DNA of 64,000 nucleotides. Origin: Isochrysis galbana (lineage: Eukaryota; Haptophyta; Isochrysidales; Isochrysidaceae). A program made the position numbers and the translations under genes. Positions 18,117 through 30,045 of the stretch are shown here, piece by piece (within the stretch, counting starts at the first letter, position 1; each line of letters opens with the position of its first letter). Location of the stretch: contig CM030942.1 of NCBI GenBank assembly GCA_018136815.1, forward strand, positions 1,303,797 to 1,367,796. The letters are read 5' to 3'. The notes beneath the pieces are model-generated. The model saw only the letters and a list, made by a program, of their open reading frames with translations. It was not told where the DNA came from and did not search any database.

Positions 18117-19401
18117 GGGCGCGACGAGTGCGAGAGCGGGAGAGCGGAAGCGGGAAGCGAGAAGGGGAGCGGCGGCGGGGGGGCAGGTAGAGCCTCTCTC
18201 CTTCGTCTTGAACACACAGCGCAAGGCGAAGCCGTAGAGAGGTGCGCGTGCCCTCACACTGGAAGAGGTTAGAAAAGTGGGAAGGAGGGAGAAGAGAAAA
18301 TGGAGGATATTGTAGGCGGGAGGGGCAGCGGAGAGATGTGAAGAAGGGGGACAGGCCAAACCAAAGAGATGAGGCGCGCGGGGGGAATGGGGAAAGGCGG
18401 GGGGCGGGAGGGGGAAGCCGCGGCTGCGTGCAAGAACGTGGCGGGAAGGGTTTTTCGCGGGAAAATCGTCGGTTTAACAGTAACCTTCGTTCTCATCACA
18501 GATCACAGATCACAGCCGTTGAATTCGGCGCTCGCTCGCTCGCTGGCGCATGGCGGCCGACTGCGCTCCCCATCTCCAGCGATTGAGCCCTCCCCAGGGG
18601 AGCAATACTAGGGTTGGGCGTAGAAGTATCTATAGACAAAGTAACAGAGTGAGAGAAAAGAGAAAGAGCAGAGCAAACGGCAAACGGAACGTTGGGCGGT
18701 CAAACGGCAAACGGCTATATTGACTTCTAAGCTTCTAAGGGTGCGAAAATTCACCACGGCCACGGCCACGGCCCAAGATTGAGGATTCATCACGAGATAT
18801 TTGGATGTGCTGACCGGATAGGGTGTAACTAGCACACATCCTGTGCCCTTTGGTGCCCAGACCCCCCATGATCCATGATACCCCCCACGGCCAACGGCCA
18901 ACGGCGATGCGCAACAAGCAACAAAAACAAGAAAACGAAAACGAGAAAACAAGCCAGATTTCACTATCGCGGAGGGCCATGCCCGACGCGAGCGCGGGCG
19001 AGCGTCGGGCCGCTAATCGATGCGTCCTCGGTGTAGCGCGCCCACGCCAGCCACAACCATGGGCGCAGGCTCCCGAGCGCGAGCGCGCCTCCTATTGCCT
19101 CCAATGCCCGCTGCCCGCGCTACCGCCTCATCGCAAATCGCAACTTGGAACTTGGGCCTTGCTCGGGGGCCCGGACAGGGGGGGGGGGGGCAGAGGGTGT
19201 TTGTGCCGGAAGGATGCAAATTCTATTATGTCACGGACTTGTATCGGGGGGCTGTTGGCGATCGGGAAAAAAATTTCCCCGATAAAGTAGGTCATGGTCA
19301 GGGTCATGGGTCATGGGGGTCCCCGATAGCTATCGGGGTCTGTTGGCTCCCGGCGGGTGCCATATTTAGAGTAAGAGTACTCTTAATTTGTTCACCACGT
19401 T
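18117..19401. other. Intergenic between divergent genes
   Basis: Contains a purine-rich stretch (18245-18450), a triple ATCACAG run near 18497, short CAAACGGCAAACGG repeats (18675-18715), a G12 run near 19181, the palindrome CCCCGATAGCTATCGGGG at 19321-19338, and the palindrome TAAGAGTACTCTTA at 19372-19385 just before the presenilin gene. No coding region is supported. Confidence 0.5.
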
Positions 19402-20932
19402 ATGCCGCGCGCGCGGCGGGGGTCCTTTGCTTGGATGGGCTCGCGCGGCTCGGCGCTGAGTTCTCCTCTGCTGCCCGGCTGCCAGAGCATGCACACGGCG
19501 GAGACGCTCGAGATGGGTGATGTGACACGGTCACGTCGTGCGCGTGCCACCTCCTACCTCCCCGCCTCTTTCGATGAGGAGGCAGACGAGCTTGAACCCG
19601 AGCCAACTGCCCCCGATCCCGAGCAGCCGTCTGACGAGTGGACAGATGCGGCGGCGCAGGTGCAAGAGGGGCACAACGGACGTACAACAGCGGAACTCTG
19701 CCCCAGCTGCCGCTGTTACCTGCTACGGCCACGCCTGTTCGATATCTTGTCCTAGCTCGCGCTCTGCGACAGCGTGCTCATCCAGCAATGTCTGCTGACA
19801 GGTGACATCACTCCTGAAGCCAGTCTGTGCGACGATGGCCATCGTCATCTATCTCTTGCAGACGCTAGATTCCAAACAGCAGCCCGCCTCAGGCTTCTCA
19901 TCGTTGATGGTGTATACCGAGAAGAAGACCGACACGGCGGGCGCCATTGCAGAAGGGGTGTTTGTGAACGGGCTTATCATGGTGTGTGCTTCCCCTATGG
20001 CCACTCAACACATCATAGGTTGCTGACCAATCAGCGTGAATTGTGACTTTAGGTAGGGATGCTCTTCATAGTGACAACCGCGCTGATGCTCTTGTACCGC
20101 TTCCGCTGCTATGCGCTCATCTACGGTTGGTTGCTTTTCTCGGTTGGCTCTTTGCTCTTCCTCTTTGGCGGGTATGTCGGCCAAGGTCTCCTGCAAGCGT
20201 ACGGCGTTGCACCTGCATCGGATGTGCAGCTCATTTTCTACCCGTCCATCGGCGTTTTTTCCCTGCTGGGATCAGCCCTCGTCTTCTGGTCGGATCTCGG
20301 GTGTGCTACATGGTTTGGCGACCTACCAATGCTCCGCCAGGTGAGCCCAATCTTTGGATGGAGCAAATGAGCCGGATGTAGTTGGTCAGCGGTATGACCG
20401 CTCGTCATAGCGAATGGCTATCAACAAAGCGATTCATCCCCCCCTCGCCATTCGTCCTCTTACCGTACAGGCGTATCTCGTGCTCATCTCTGCGCTCATC
20501 GCATGGTCAGCCACGAAACTGCCTGAATGGACGACATGGGGTTTACTTGGTGCGGTTGCATTGTGGGACATTGTGGCTGTACTGACTCCGCAAGGCCCTC
20601 TACGGCTGCTTGTGGAGGAGGCAGAAGCACGCGGTGAGCCCATTCCAGGACTCGTGTACGAGGGCTATCACATCAAACTCGGCCTAGGAGACTTCGTCTT
20701 CTACTCGCTTCTTGTTGGCCGCGCGTCGCTCCGATCTACTAGTGCGTTGGTATCTTGCGCTGTCGCGGTATTGGCCGGGTTGTGCGCGACGCTCGCACTG
20801 CTACCTGTCATGGAGCGCGTCCTGCCGGCCCTGCCCATCTCCATTGCGGCAGGTATAGTCTTCTACTTTTCTTCAACCTTGCTGGTGGAACCTGTTGCAG
20901 ACCTTGCCGCACAACGATCTCTTTTCCTGTGA
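19402..20932 (+). CDS. PSEN: Presenilin, gamma-secretase catalytic subunit (4 exons)
   Basis: Exons 19402-19659, 19802-19981, 20053-20340 and 20471-20932, all introns phase 0 (donors GTGCAA, GTGTGT, GTGAGC), give ~395 residues. The N-terminus (~86 residues) is acidic and variable; ATG 19402 is the first of several candidates. Multiple TM helices follow (VCATMAIVIYLLQTL, MLFIVTTALMLLY, GWLLFSVGSLLFLFGG). The junction QAYLVLISAL is formed across exons 3 and 4. The catalytic pair is present: ALWDIVAVL (Asp ~275) and LGLGDFVFYS (Asp ~316), with PALP at ~361. The usual Tyr before the first catalytic Asp is Trp here. The cytosolic loop between the catalytic helices is very short. Family role: intramembrane aspartyl proteolysis of type I membrane proteins. 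Confidence 0.93.
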
Positions 20933-21807
20933 TACCGAACAATTGTGCACATGCTTTGGAGTACCTTGGACATGGAACCCCCCCCCCCCCCCCCTTCTCG
21001 ACTGGTTCCTGCGGTATGACGCCATGCTTGGTGGCATCCACAACCTCTTTTCTTGATGAGGTATTCCACATTTCAAGAAAACTGATTTCGGGCCTTTGGA
21101 TGGGCTTACATTACAAAAATGGAACCATAAGTCACAACACCTTCTAGTATTTAGTTCTAGGCTTCTACTGCCCTAGAGTAGGTTGCTACCGGCCTAGGCC
21201 TAGGCGCGCCTGGTCCATTACTGGCTGCCCTTGCCGGACCTCATTTTTTCGCTGCTCGCTCGCTCTTAGTGACTCATGATGGAATGTTGGGGCGTGCACT
21301 AGAGTGCCGGAATGCAGCAGTCGTAGCCCAACTATCGCCTTAGCGCGGCAAGGACTCCCCGCTTCGAACAGCAAACAAAGAACGACATGCGACATGAACG
21401 AACGCAAATAGGAGAAGCAGAATGCCTAGTAGACACAATGACACGATGTGGATGCTGGCTGGCGACGAGAATTCAGCACCCCAGGGCTCACGATCACAAT
21501 CCTGCTTGAAAGTTTAAAGCTGAATGAATAAATTGCCGAATTACAACCACGCTAAGTAGCCATAACGAGCAACATCGGACGCACATATGCACTCATGCGT
21601 TTGAAGCACGTCGGAAAATCGGCATCTCTTCCTAGCCTTCCTATAGCTGCGCAGCTTGTAGTGCCGCTTGTCCCCGAAAGGGTGCAACATGCGTCTCGAT
21701 GCAGCTATCATAGCAGAGAAGTGCATCCTCCGTGCGTCACGCCTCTGCGGGCTTGAGTGCATTCCCCATCGCATGTTGTCCGAATCAATGGGAATGGCCA
21801 TGCATGT
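20933..21807. other. Intergenic, nothing recognised
   Basis: Holds a C16 homopolymer (20979-20994) and short GCCTAGGCCTAGG palindromic sequence near 21193-21205. No gene is seen. Confidence 0.4.
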
Positions 21808-22203
21808 CTACTTCAGCCTCCCTGTGAACGAGTCGGCTGCTGGCGAGAAGGCCCAATTAATCGCAAAGCCCATCATTAAGCCGATCGCCAGGAAGCCCGC
21901 GACGACCCCAAACCGGTTTGGCGGCTTCGGCTTCTGCTGCTCCAGGATGGCCTCCTTCAGAGCCGCTTCATACTGCAGACGCTTTGCAAACTCAGTGTCC
22001 TCGGCCTCGGGCGAGCTCGTTTCATCGGCGTCAGGCTCCGCAGAGAGACAAATACGCTGACGACCGGGATGGCGCGTGGCCAGCACCTTCGGCTGCGAGG
22101 TCCGGCACACCACGAGGCCGGAAGCGAGGGAGACGAGCATCATCAGCATCGGGATCATCCATCGCGCCATCAGGAAACGAGACAATGGCGAGTCTCGGGT
22201 CAT
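21808..22203 (-). CDS. Small membrane protein, possible organelle-targeted
   Basis: 131 residues from ATG 22203. The N-terminus has a basic start and a strong hydrophobic core (MIPMLMMLVSLASGLVV), consistent with a signal peptide. A basic stretch lacking acids (RTSQPKVLATRHPGRQRICLSA) follows, a pattern seen in bipartite plastid leaders of algae with complex plastids. The middle is acidic and helical. A C-terminal TM segment (VVAGFLAIGLMMGFAINWAF) precedes a short tail. No family is recognised. The targeting idea is inferred from composition only. An upstream in-frame start at 22236 would add 11 residues. Confidence 0.55.
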   Translation of the reverse strand: MTRDSPLSRFLMARWMIPMLMMLVSLASGLVVCRTSQPKVLATRHPGRQRICLSAEPDADETSSPEAEDTEFAKRLQYEAALKEAILEQQKPKPPNRFGVVAGFLAIGLMMGFAINWAFSPAADSFTGRLK

Positions 22204-22528
22204 GGTATGATTTCGTCCTCTCCCGATGAAACTCACTACTAGCCTCCTCGCTCTCCTCGTCTGCTTTCTCTCCCCTCTGACACCGTACTTTTGTTGTCCT
22301 ATTAACCCTAGTATATGCCTAAAAATGGATTTGTGGGTGAGTGCGTTAGGGGAAGGGGGTCATATATGAACCAAATTTTGGGCAGGGCGGGCTGCATATA
22401 GGCAGGATAGAAGCCACCTACCATCACAGCATGCATTAGAGGAGGTTACATTACTCTTTTAGAAGTGCGAAACTTGCGAAATCACAAAACGCGCTAAAAA
22501 CGGAAGAAAACCCCCGAGAACGGTTGAG

Positions 22529-23405
22529 CTACTCTCTAAGGCACCGATGGCAAGCAAAAAAGCACTGGAGGTGGTAGTATGCACCCGAGCCCTCACGACA
22601 GGCGCCACATCTGAGTTGAGGTCGTTTTGGTTTGTCAATGGCACACTCCCCATTCCCCATATGCGCACACGCCCTTCTGCGTGTGCACTCGTACGGCGTG
22701 TTTCGGCGGCCCTCTCGTTCCAACGCGTCGACCGAGCTCTACCAACTCATTGGCCACCTTGCCCATGTCGACCAACTCGTGCTCTGCTCGCGACTGCACG
22801 TGTGCGGATGCCGGGCTCAGCAACTCACACGAGTTTGTCATCCTTGCCTGCATCACACACAAGGCTGCCGGCTTGCGTTTCCGGAGAGGCTTCGCGACGT
22901 CGAGTATCTCCGTGGCCCACTGCAGGCAGAAGGCGACCTGAGGTGGCAGGCGTGACCGGGCAGCAGGCAGGGACATGAGAGGGCGAGCGAGGGACATGAG
23001 GAAGGCAGTGCGAGCTGGGGCGGGGCAGCCTCACTCACCTTGGTTCTCCTCAACACCATCTTTGCGGAAAGGCCTTTCTTCTCGCCCAAGAAGTTGTGAA
23101 CGATAGCTCCGTTGGTCACCGCGACGTCGAGCGCAAACATGATGCCCTTTGTGCCCATACGCACGACGCGCCGCGATGAGAGCGACAGCTTCTTGCGCTG
23201 CTGATCATGGCCGTCTGTTGCGCTGCGGCCCTGGACATTGTAATGCCAGATGCTCTCCGGGGCCCAGACCGAGTACGAGTGCCGCGATCCGTGCGAGCCG
23301 CGAGATAGCAGGCCGCATCTGCTCCCGGAGAAGAAGTTCCCATATGAAAGAATGAGCTGGGCATCCTGCCACTGGCAAAGCTCGTACTCACCTTTGTGAA
23401 TCACC
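22529..23405 (-). pseudogene. piggyBac-like transposase C-terminal fragment
   Basis: Minus-strand peptides resemble the end of a piggyBac (DDE_Tnp_1_7) transposase: WQDAQLILSYGNF, then VWAPESIWHYNVQG, then GTKGIMFALDVAVTNGAIVHN, which matches the family's YNxxMGGVD...LDxAxxNAxI region with loss of the GVD motif. A likely donor (ACCAAG|GTGAGT, 23042) joins an exon beginning VAFCLQWATEIL. A later segment has a Cys/His pattern (CGACREGSGAYYHLQCFF) like the family's terminal zinc finger, but in another frame. The N-terminal catalytic Asp region is not recognised upstream. A decayed or domesticated copy is likely; boundaries are approximate. Confidence 0.5.
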
Positions 23406-24623
23406 GTCCACGAAAACTTGTTGCACGCCTCGGCCGTCTCTCCGTGGCAGCAGCTCTGCTTTCGCTTCTTCCCTGCCGCCGCAGCCGTGCTGGCACTCGC
23501 GCCGTCGCCGCCGGAAGCCGTCGTCTCGCCACAGGCACCCAAGTCCTCTGCCAGCGCGGCGGCGGCCTGCAGCGACGTCTGCAGTCGGCGATGCCGACCG
23601 AGAAGCCACGGCCGAGCAGCCACTGGTTGACAAAAGTTTTTTGGAGGCCGATAACGATAAGTTTAAGACCACATGTCACATGTCGTACAATCGTACAATG
23701 CGCAATGCGCGAGCGTGTGTCAGTTTCGGTCGGTACCGCTGAGCCGCTGAGGCGCTGCTTGCGCGTGCACCGCCGATCGGCCTCGGAAAAACTTTTGGTC
23801 GACGAGGAGATGCCAACCCGACGAACATTGAACATTTATTATCGGCGATTAACTCACTGAGTCCACCCCCTCGTCCTGTGACGAGCAGCGGATTCTCTAC
23901 GACGCCGTCTACACGTCTACACCCACTGTCCCCATAGAAACGTTTGCATCTAGGCACACATTTTTGGGGGAATGGTGATACGGCCAGTGAGGCAAAGTTG
24001 AGGGGTAAAATTGTATGTATACCAAAATAGACAAGGGGTGTAAAAATGGGTGAGGGTGAGGGCGTAAGAAAAAAAGGGAACCTCAAACCTCAAGTTCAAG
24101 TTGCACCCTCTTGCATTGTATAGTATAGTATATAGTATAGTGTATAGTGCCATTTGCCATTTGGGCATAGGCTTGGCCTGGTGCCATGGGGAATGTCGCG
24201 GGCCGCTTCACGAAGCTTGCCGTTCTACGAAGCCCATGCCTCTACAGGCTTGCAAAACCCCTCAAGGAGTAGGGAGTAGGGAGTAGGGAGTAGGGTACTA
24301 CTACTCGTAGTCCATTCTGTCACTTTTCTTTTCAAAAAGGATGAGCCCAGGCGAGTCCGACGCTCTACAAAAAAACCCGCGCGCGCGCCCTCTGGTCACA
24401 CATCTCTCTCGGCGCCCCGCCATCTCCTCTCCTCTCCCTCTCTCCCTCTCCCTCTTTTTCATATATTTTGGGGGGCCTTCCCCATAACATTCATCGAGCT
24501 GTCCCGTCGCCGACGCCCCCTCCTGCTCTCTCCGCCCCCCGCGCGCAGTGGCGCCCTCCCTCGCCGTCTCGCGCCTCTCTCGCCTCTATCCCTCTAGCTA
24601 GCTCGCCGACCCGCTGGCTCGCG
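23406..24623. other. Intergenic and SPT5 5' region
   Basis: Contains a TATAGTATAG run near 24117-24150, four tandem GGAGTAG units at 24267-24295, and a long CT-rich tract (24400-24470) leading into the SPT5 5' UTR. No gene is supported; upstream transposase exons could lie in 23406-23660 but were not recognised. Confidence 0.4.
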
Positions 24624-27600
24624 ATGGCGGACGAAGGCTCTTCGGAGGACGAGGATTATGACCCGACTCGTCAGGATGAGGAGGACCTGGTCGAGAAGCC
24701 CGCCAAGCGCTCGCGCCACCGCTTTATTGATGACACCGCTGAGGTCGAGGATGAGGAGGTGAACAGATTGCTTGGGCGAATGAGGGGAGGGGCTGGGGCG
24801 ATGAAGGAGAACGGTGGAGAGAGTGGGGAGGCCGGTAAGGAGGAAGGGAGGAAGGGGAAGGGAGCCGAAGCAATACATGGGAGGTCAGTGGATGGGAGGT
24901 AAGAGGTTGGCGGGAGGTGGTGGCATACATGAGAGCGCATAGCAGCAGATTTGGTGCCAGGGCCATGGTGCGCACGTCTGCTCGTTCACGGCCGCTGTAT
25001 GCTACCATCCTGCAGGATGAGGATGACGAAGATGAGGACGAGGAGGATGAAGAAGGGGGAGACGGGAATGACGAAGGAGACAACGAGCTTTTCGATGACA
25101 AGGCAGTGGAGCGCGAAAATCGTCGGCTCGATGCTGAGCGCAGGAAGGCGGAAGAAGAGCGACTGGAAGACGAGGTGCGAGCTGCATGGGCGGGTGATGC
25201 GTGTGGCGGCCTTAATATAAGGACCTCGTATGGAGTCATGCTCAGCACCTTCAACATCCTATGTGCAGGTACGCAAGCGTTATGAACGAGCTGATGAGTT
25301 CTACGAGGATGAGGACTACGGCGACGACACTCGGTTCACGGAGCTCCCCGACGCCCAGCGCGACCCTAAATTGTGGCTCATCAAATGTAAGCCCGGCCAA
25401 GAGAGAGACCTTATCATTCGTCTCATGCAGAAATATCTCGACTCAGCACAGACGGACCAACCACTCTCGATCAAGTCGGCGTTGTGCACCGAGATCAAAG
25501 GTTACATTTATGTTGAGGCGTACAAGGAGGCGCACGTTCGTGAGGCAACGCAGGGCATGAACGGGCTCTTTTATCGCATCACGCAGGTGAGCAGGGCATT
25601 TTCGTCACCGCTTCATTCCAGCTTGTACGCCTATTTACATGCCGCAGCCGCCGTTCTCCATACTCTTCCTTACTCTGCTTAGTCTGAGTTGCTTGCCATT
25701 CTCACCATAGGTTCCGGCACGAGAGATGACGGATGTGATGCGAGTGCGCTCTGCCGAGAAGAAAGCCCTTGTGCCAGGCGCATGGGTGCGCATGCGGCGC
25801 AACGACATCTACAAGGATGATCTAGCACAGGTACGCATCAGGCTCCCATTGGTTCCCATTGGTATGACCATGGCATTGCTCTAGGCAGCATGCGAGGTTC
25901 GATGGCCTTGGGCGTGCAAAACCAACGGGGTCAGCTTTCCTTTTCAAATGCGTCTCTACGCTGCTCTTGCGCATGGCGCACACGACTCAGTGACTGCACT
26001 GTCGCAGTGGTTGGCTCGGCAAGCCTAGTCTACACGCCGACTCACACTGCTCATTCTGACGCAGGTGCTAGATCTGGATGTGGATGGCACACGTGCACGC
26101 GTCCGTCTGGTCCCTCGTCTCCGGCTGTCTGACGAAGATGAGGAGTCGAAGCGACGAGTCCGCCCGCCACCCAAGCTCTTTGACGTCGAAGACATGCGGG
26201 CCAAGGGGGAGGATGTGGGCTCCGTGCAGAGGGGAGCGAGAGGAAGGGCTGTCCATTTCTTTGAGAACCAGGTGAGGAGGGTACCGCTCACGACTGTATG
26301 CACACCGCTCATTGCCAGACCTTGCCCTGACACAGTTCTGATGCGGTATGCAATCGTAGGAGTTCGAGGATGGTTTTCTGATTCGCCACCTTTCGGTAAA
26401 GGGGCTAAAGTGGGAGAATGTCACACCCACGCTCGCCGAGCTGGAGCGCTTCAAGTCTGCATTAGGCGCCACTGCTGAGGCCGATCTACTTGCCGCTCAC
26501 CAAAAGCTTTCGTCCACCGACTTTCGAGCCGGCGACGCTGTCAAAGTCGTTGACGGCGACCTCAAGCACCTTGTCGGCTCGGTGACACAGGCAAGTGCTA
26601 CCAGTATTAGGAGGAGTCTCGCCAGCCGCCGGCACTACGGTCCTTATCCACGCGTGCCCAAGTCCACTCCCTCTCACATTTGATTGGTCTTGCTCCTGCT
26701 TTCACCTAGGTTTCGAGCGATGGCACGACGGTCACCATTCTCCCCGACCACGCTAAGCTCCGTGCCTCGGGGCCTATCGCCCTCTCCGCCGAATTGTTGG
26801 CAAAGTACTTCAAGATGGGTGACCATGTGAAGGTGAGCGCGACGAGGAAGCAAATGCCTTCAGACATCGGCAACCATTCCCCCGCAACGATTCCTACGTC
26901 AGAAATCTCCCCTCGTCGTCATCTTCAGGTCATCGGTGGCTCTCACCATCTTGGCGAGACGGGCATGGTGGTGCGCGTCGGTTCTTCTACTGAATCTGAA
27001 GCTGCTGGAGCCAAGGGTCGCAATGCTGCCAATGCAACTGTGCTGCACATCCTTACAGATCTCTCACAACAAGAGATCACTGTGCGAGCTGCTCATGTAC
27101 AAGAATGCGCGGAGGTGAGCCGAGCTATGCAACAAAACGCTCTCGCGGCGTGATGGGGGAGCGGGCGATTTTTGGCAGGCATGCGACTCCATCGGAAATA
27201 ATCTGCAGCGCACGATGGGCGCCTCCCATCAATGAGACCAATTCCCAGTTCTGATTGCGACATCGCTTTGCTCAATAGGTGAGCGCCGGCCTGGAACAGC
27301 TTGGCGTTTATTCTCTCTACGATTTAGTCGACGTTGCATCCATCGGTGCGCCGGTCGTTGGCGTGGTCGTCAAAGTAGAGCACTCTGCCTTCAAGGTGAG
27401 CCACAAGCTGCTGCGTCACGACCTGTTTCTCTCCCTACCCGCCTCTTGTGGTTTCGAGTGCGATCATAGCGTCGACACTAGTGAACCCATCTATAATTGA
27501 ACCACCTATGCGACCTTAGGTGCTCACAACACACAACGTTGTAGAGAGTGTCGATGTGGGCGCCATGGGCCGCAAGCGTACCTCAAGAAACGCTGTAGCG

Positions 27601-29701
27601 TTGGACTCCGCGAATGCTCGCATTGAAATCGGCACGCGTGTTGCCGACCTCGCCACGAATGCGGAAGGGACAGTGAAGCACATCTTCAAGAGTTTTCTTT
27701 TCATTCACAACCATGAAACCCGTGTAAATGCGGGCATTTCATGCGTCCGCGCTCGACAGGTATATTCGTTTCACATGTACCTCACATACAGCTCTTCACG
27801 TGCACAAAACCCATCCGCATGCTTTGGCCAGACCGTGATCACAGCTTGCTCGGCCCACACGCGCTCGTGCATTTCCTAGTCGATCTTTGAACCCCCCTAC
27901 CCAGGTCCGCGTGGTGTCAGGCAAATCCGGCGGCCCTCAATATCAAGGCTACGACTCCGCCGATGCTGCTGCCTGTGACGCAGCCATGGTGGCCCGGAAT
28001 GCTTCTTATGCATCGCTCTTGGTTCCTCAGTCACCCTCACAGCTGCAGGCCGACGGCAGCACACCGAATGGAATGCTCGGTGGAGGCTATGGCGGCGGCG
28101 CCGCCGGCGGCTTTGGTGGCGCCGGCGGTTTTGCGGGTGGGTTCGGCGGAGGCGGGTCCCTCGACGGTGGTAAGGGGTTCGGCAAAGGAGGTGGGAAGGG
28201 TGGAGACGGGCGTGGCGGACGCGGCCGTGGCCGCGGAGGCGTGGATTCAGACGTCGGTCGTCGAATGCAGGTGACGCGAGGCTCTTTCAAGGGTTATTAC
28301 GGCACCGTCAAGGCCGTTACCGGCAACACTGCCCGCCTTGAGCTCGAGGGAAAAGAAAAAATTATTTCTGTCGCCAAGGCGAATCTGCGCAAAGCCGAGG
28401 ACAAACGGGCAGGCGCAGGCGGTGGACATTCCTGCGGCATGGGTGCTGCAGCCGGCTTTGGTGTTGGCGGTTTTGGAGGCGCACGACCCGTATGGAACGA
28501 TTTCGATGGTTCTCGCACTCCGACCCATCTCGGCGCGTGCGCTACGCCCCTTAGGAACGACGGTTTCCGAACGCCAATGCACGATCAGGTAGCTGGAGCG
28601 CGACGTCCACCCATCATCGTTTGGCGCTTCGATAAATTCATGCGATGCTTCAGCGACGTCTCTATCAGATTAGCTGTGATCTAACGCCCTCCCCCGCCGC
28701 GATCAACAGGACTGGGGCCGTACTCCTCTACACGATTCGTTCGCACCAATGACACCAATGCACGACGCGGGCTCTCGCACACCCCTCCACGGCTCCATCT
28801 GGGACCCGATGGCACCGACCACGCCTCTTCATCGCCCCTCGACGCCATCCTACGGAACTTCTACAAGGCCCGCTGAAGATTCATTCGAGCAGCAATGGGC
28901 TGCCATGGGCGGCGGCGGAGGAGGAGGGGCGCCAGACGCCTTGTCTTCTTCTTCCGCATCTTTCATGAGTGGCCTCGGCGGCGGCGCCGGGCTCGGCGAA
29001 TCGCCGTTTGCTGGTGGCGCGTCGAACCTCTTTGGCTCTGGCTCCGGGTCCATTTCAGGCAATTCGTCGTGGGCTGCCGGTTCATCGGCCGCTGACGCCT
29101 CCGGTTTTGGCTCATTGAGCGGTGGGGGTGGCGGCGGCGGTGCTAGTGGAGGTGCCGCGGAGCTTCTCCCCGAGCGTGTCCTGGTGACATTGTCAGTTCC
29201 GGGTGCAGAGGGGAAGCGCGGCGTCATCGCGGAGGTAAGTGCATGGCGGAGCATCAACCTTTCTCACCAAGCGCGTCTAGCCTATATTAGTGCTCGAGCG
29301 GTTCCTTCATTTGCGGGAAACGGTTTGCCAATGTAGGTTCGGCCCGACGGCGAGTACGAGGTCAGTCTCGTTGACGAAGTCCGTACTGTGCGAGCCACTG
29401 GCGCACAGCTCGAGGTTGTGCGGCCATCTAAGCGAGACAGCGTCATCATTCTACGCGGAGACAACAAGGGCCTCTCTGGACAGGTGCGTAGTGCAATCAA
29501 CATCAAAGCATCGGTCCATTGAAGGCGCGCCCTTTTGCTACGAGTTGTCCTCAGCACCCCTATGCCTCAATCATCGAACCTTGTTGCCTCCCTCAGCTAA
29601 TCGGAATTGACAACGAAGATGGAATCGTGAAGATGACTCTACCTGGCGGAGGAACTGACATCAAGATTATCGATCTGGATTCTTGTGCGGCGACTGGTTG
29701 A
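24624..29701 (+). CDS. SPT5: Transcription elongation factor SPT5 (14 exons)
   Basis: Exons: 24624-24758, 25016-25174, 25269-25586, 25711-25830, 26065-26271, 26360-26590, 26710-26832, 26929-27114, 27279-27395, 27520-27759, 27905-28588, 28710-29234, 29337-29483, 29597-29701; about 1098 residues, close to family length. Order: acidic N-terminus (~1-95); NGN domain (~110-205: WLIKCKPGQERDLIIRLMQKY, IYVEAYKEAHV); KOW modules (PGAWVRMRRNDIYKDDLAQV; FRAGDAVKVVDGDLKHLVGSV; GSHHLGETGMVVRV); Gly/Arg-rich linker with another KOW (RGSFKGYYGTVKAV); a C-terminal repeat region with T/S-P-M/L-H motifs (RTPMHD, RTPLHD, MTPMHD, RTPLHG); last KOW (LIGIDNEDGIVKM). With SPT4 it forms DSIF on RNA polymerase II. 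All 13 introns are phase 0; intron 6 begins GCAAGT (GC-AG). Confidence 0.95.
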
Positions 29702-30045
29702 GTTTGCTTCATGCTATGCTGACCGACTCATTGTCACGTCAAGACCGATGATACAACACGCCGATCGTCAACCACGATGCTTACGGCCGTCTCTATGCGC
29801 AAAGGAAGGACCTTTTTTTCAGTGTGGGTGAGCCGCTAAGAAGAAGCAAGACACGGCTGTGAGTGGAAGCGTGTTGAGTGAAGGCTTGATCTCTAGGGTG
29901 GCAGTGGCTCTACTCCCACTCTGCTGAGCGTGTGCAGGAGACTTAGCCCCGTATCTTCAGATTTTTTTTCATGAGCCAACAGACAGTCCTAGAGGAGCCT
30001 TGATCCTCGCACGTTACAATTTACGAAAGGAATTGTGAAAAGAGA
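29702..30045. other. SPT5 3' flank and PIG-L 5' flank
   Basis: No coding region or RNA recognised. Confidence 0.4.

Noticed and set aside
24267-24295. GGAGTAG tandem units as telomere-like sequence
   Set aside because: Only four units, an unfamiliar 7-mer, and interstitial; treated as a minor satellite.
24836-24901. Alternative SPT5 exon-1 donors GTAAGG (24837) and GTAAGA (24899)
   Set aside because: They look stronger as donors but join exon 2 out of frame; GTGAAC at 24759 keeps the acidic region in phase 0.
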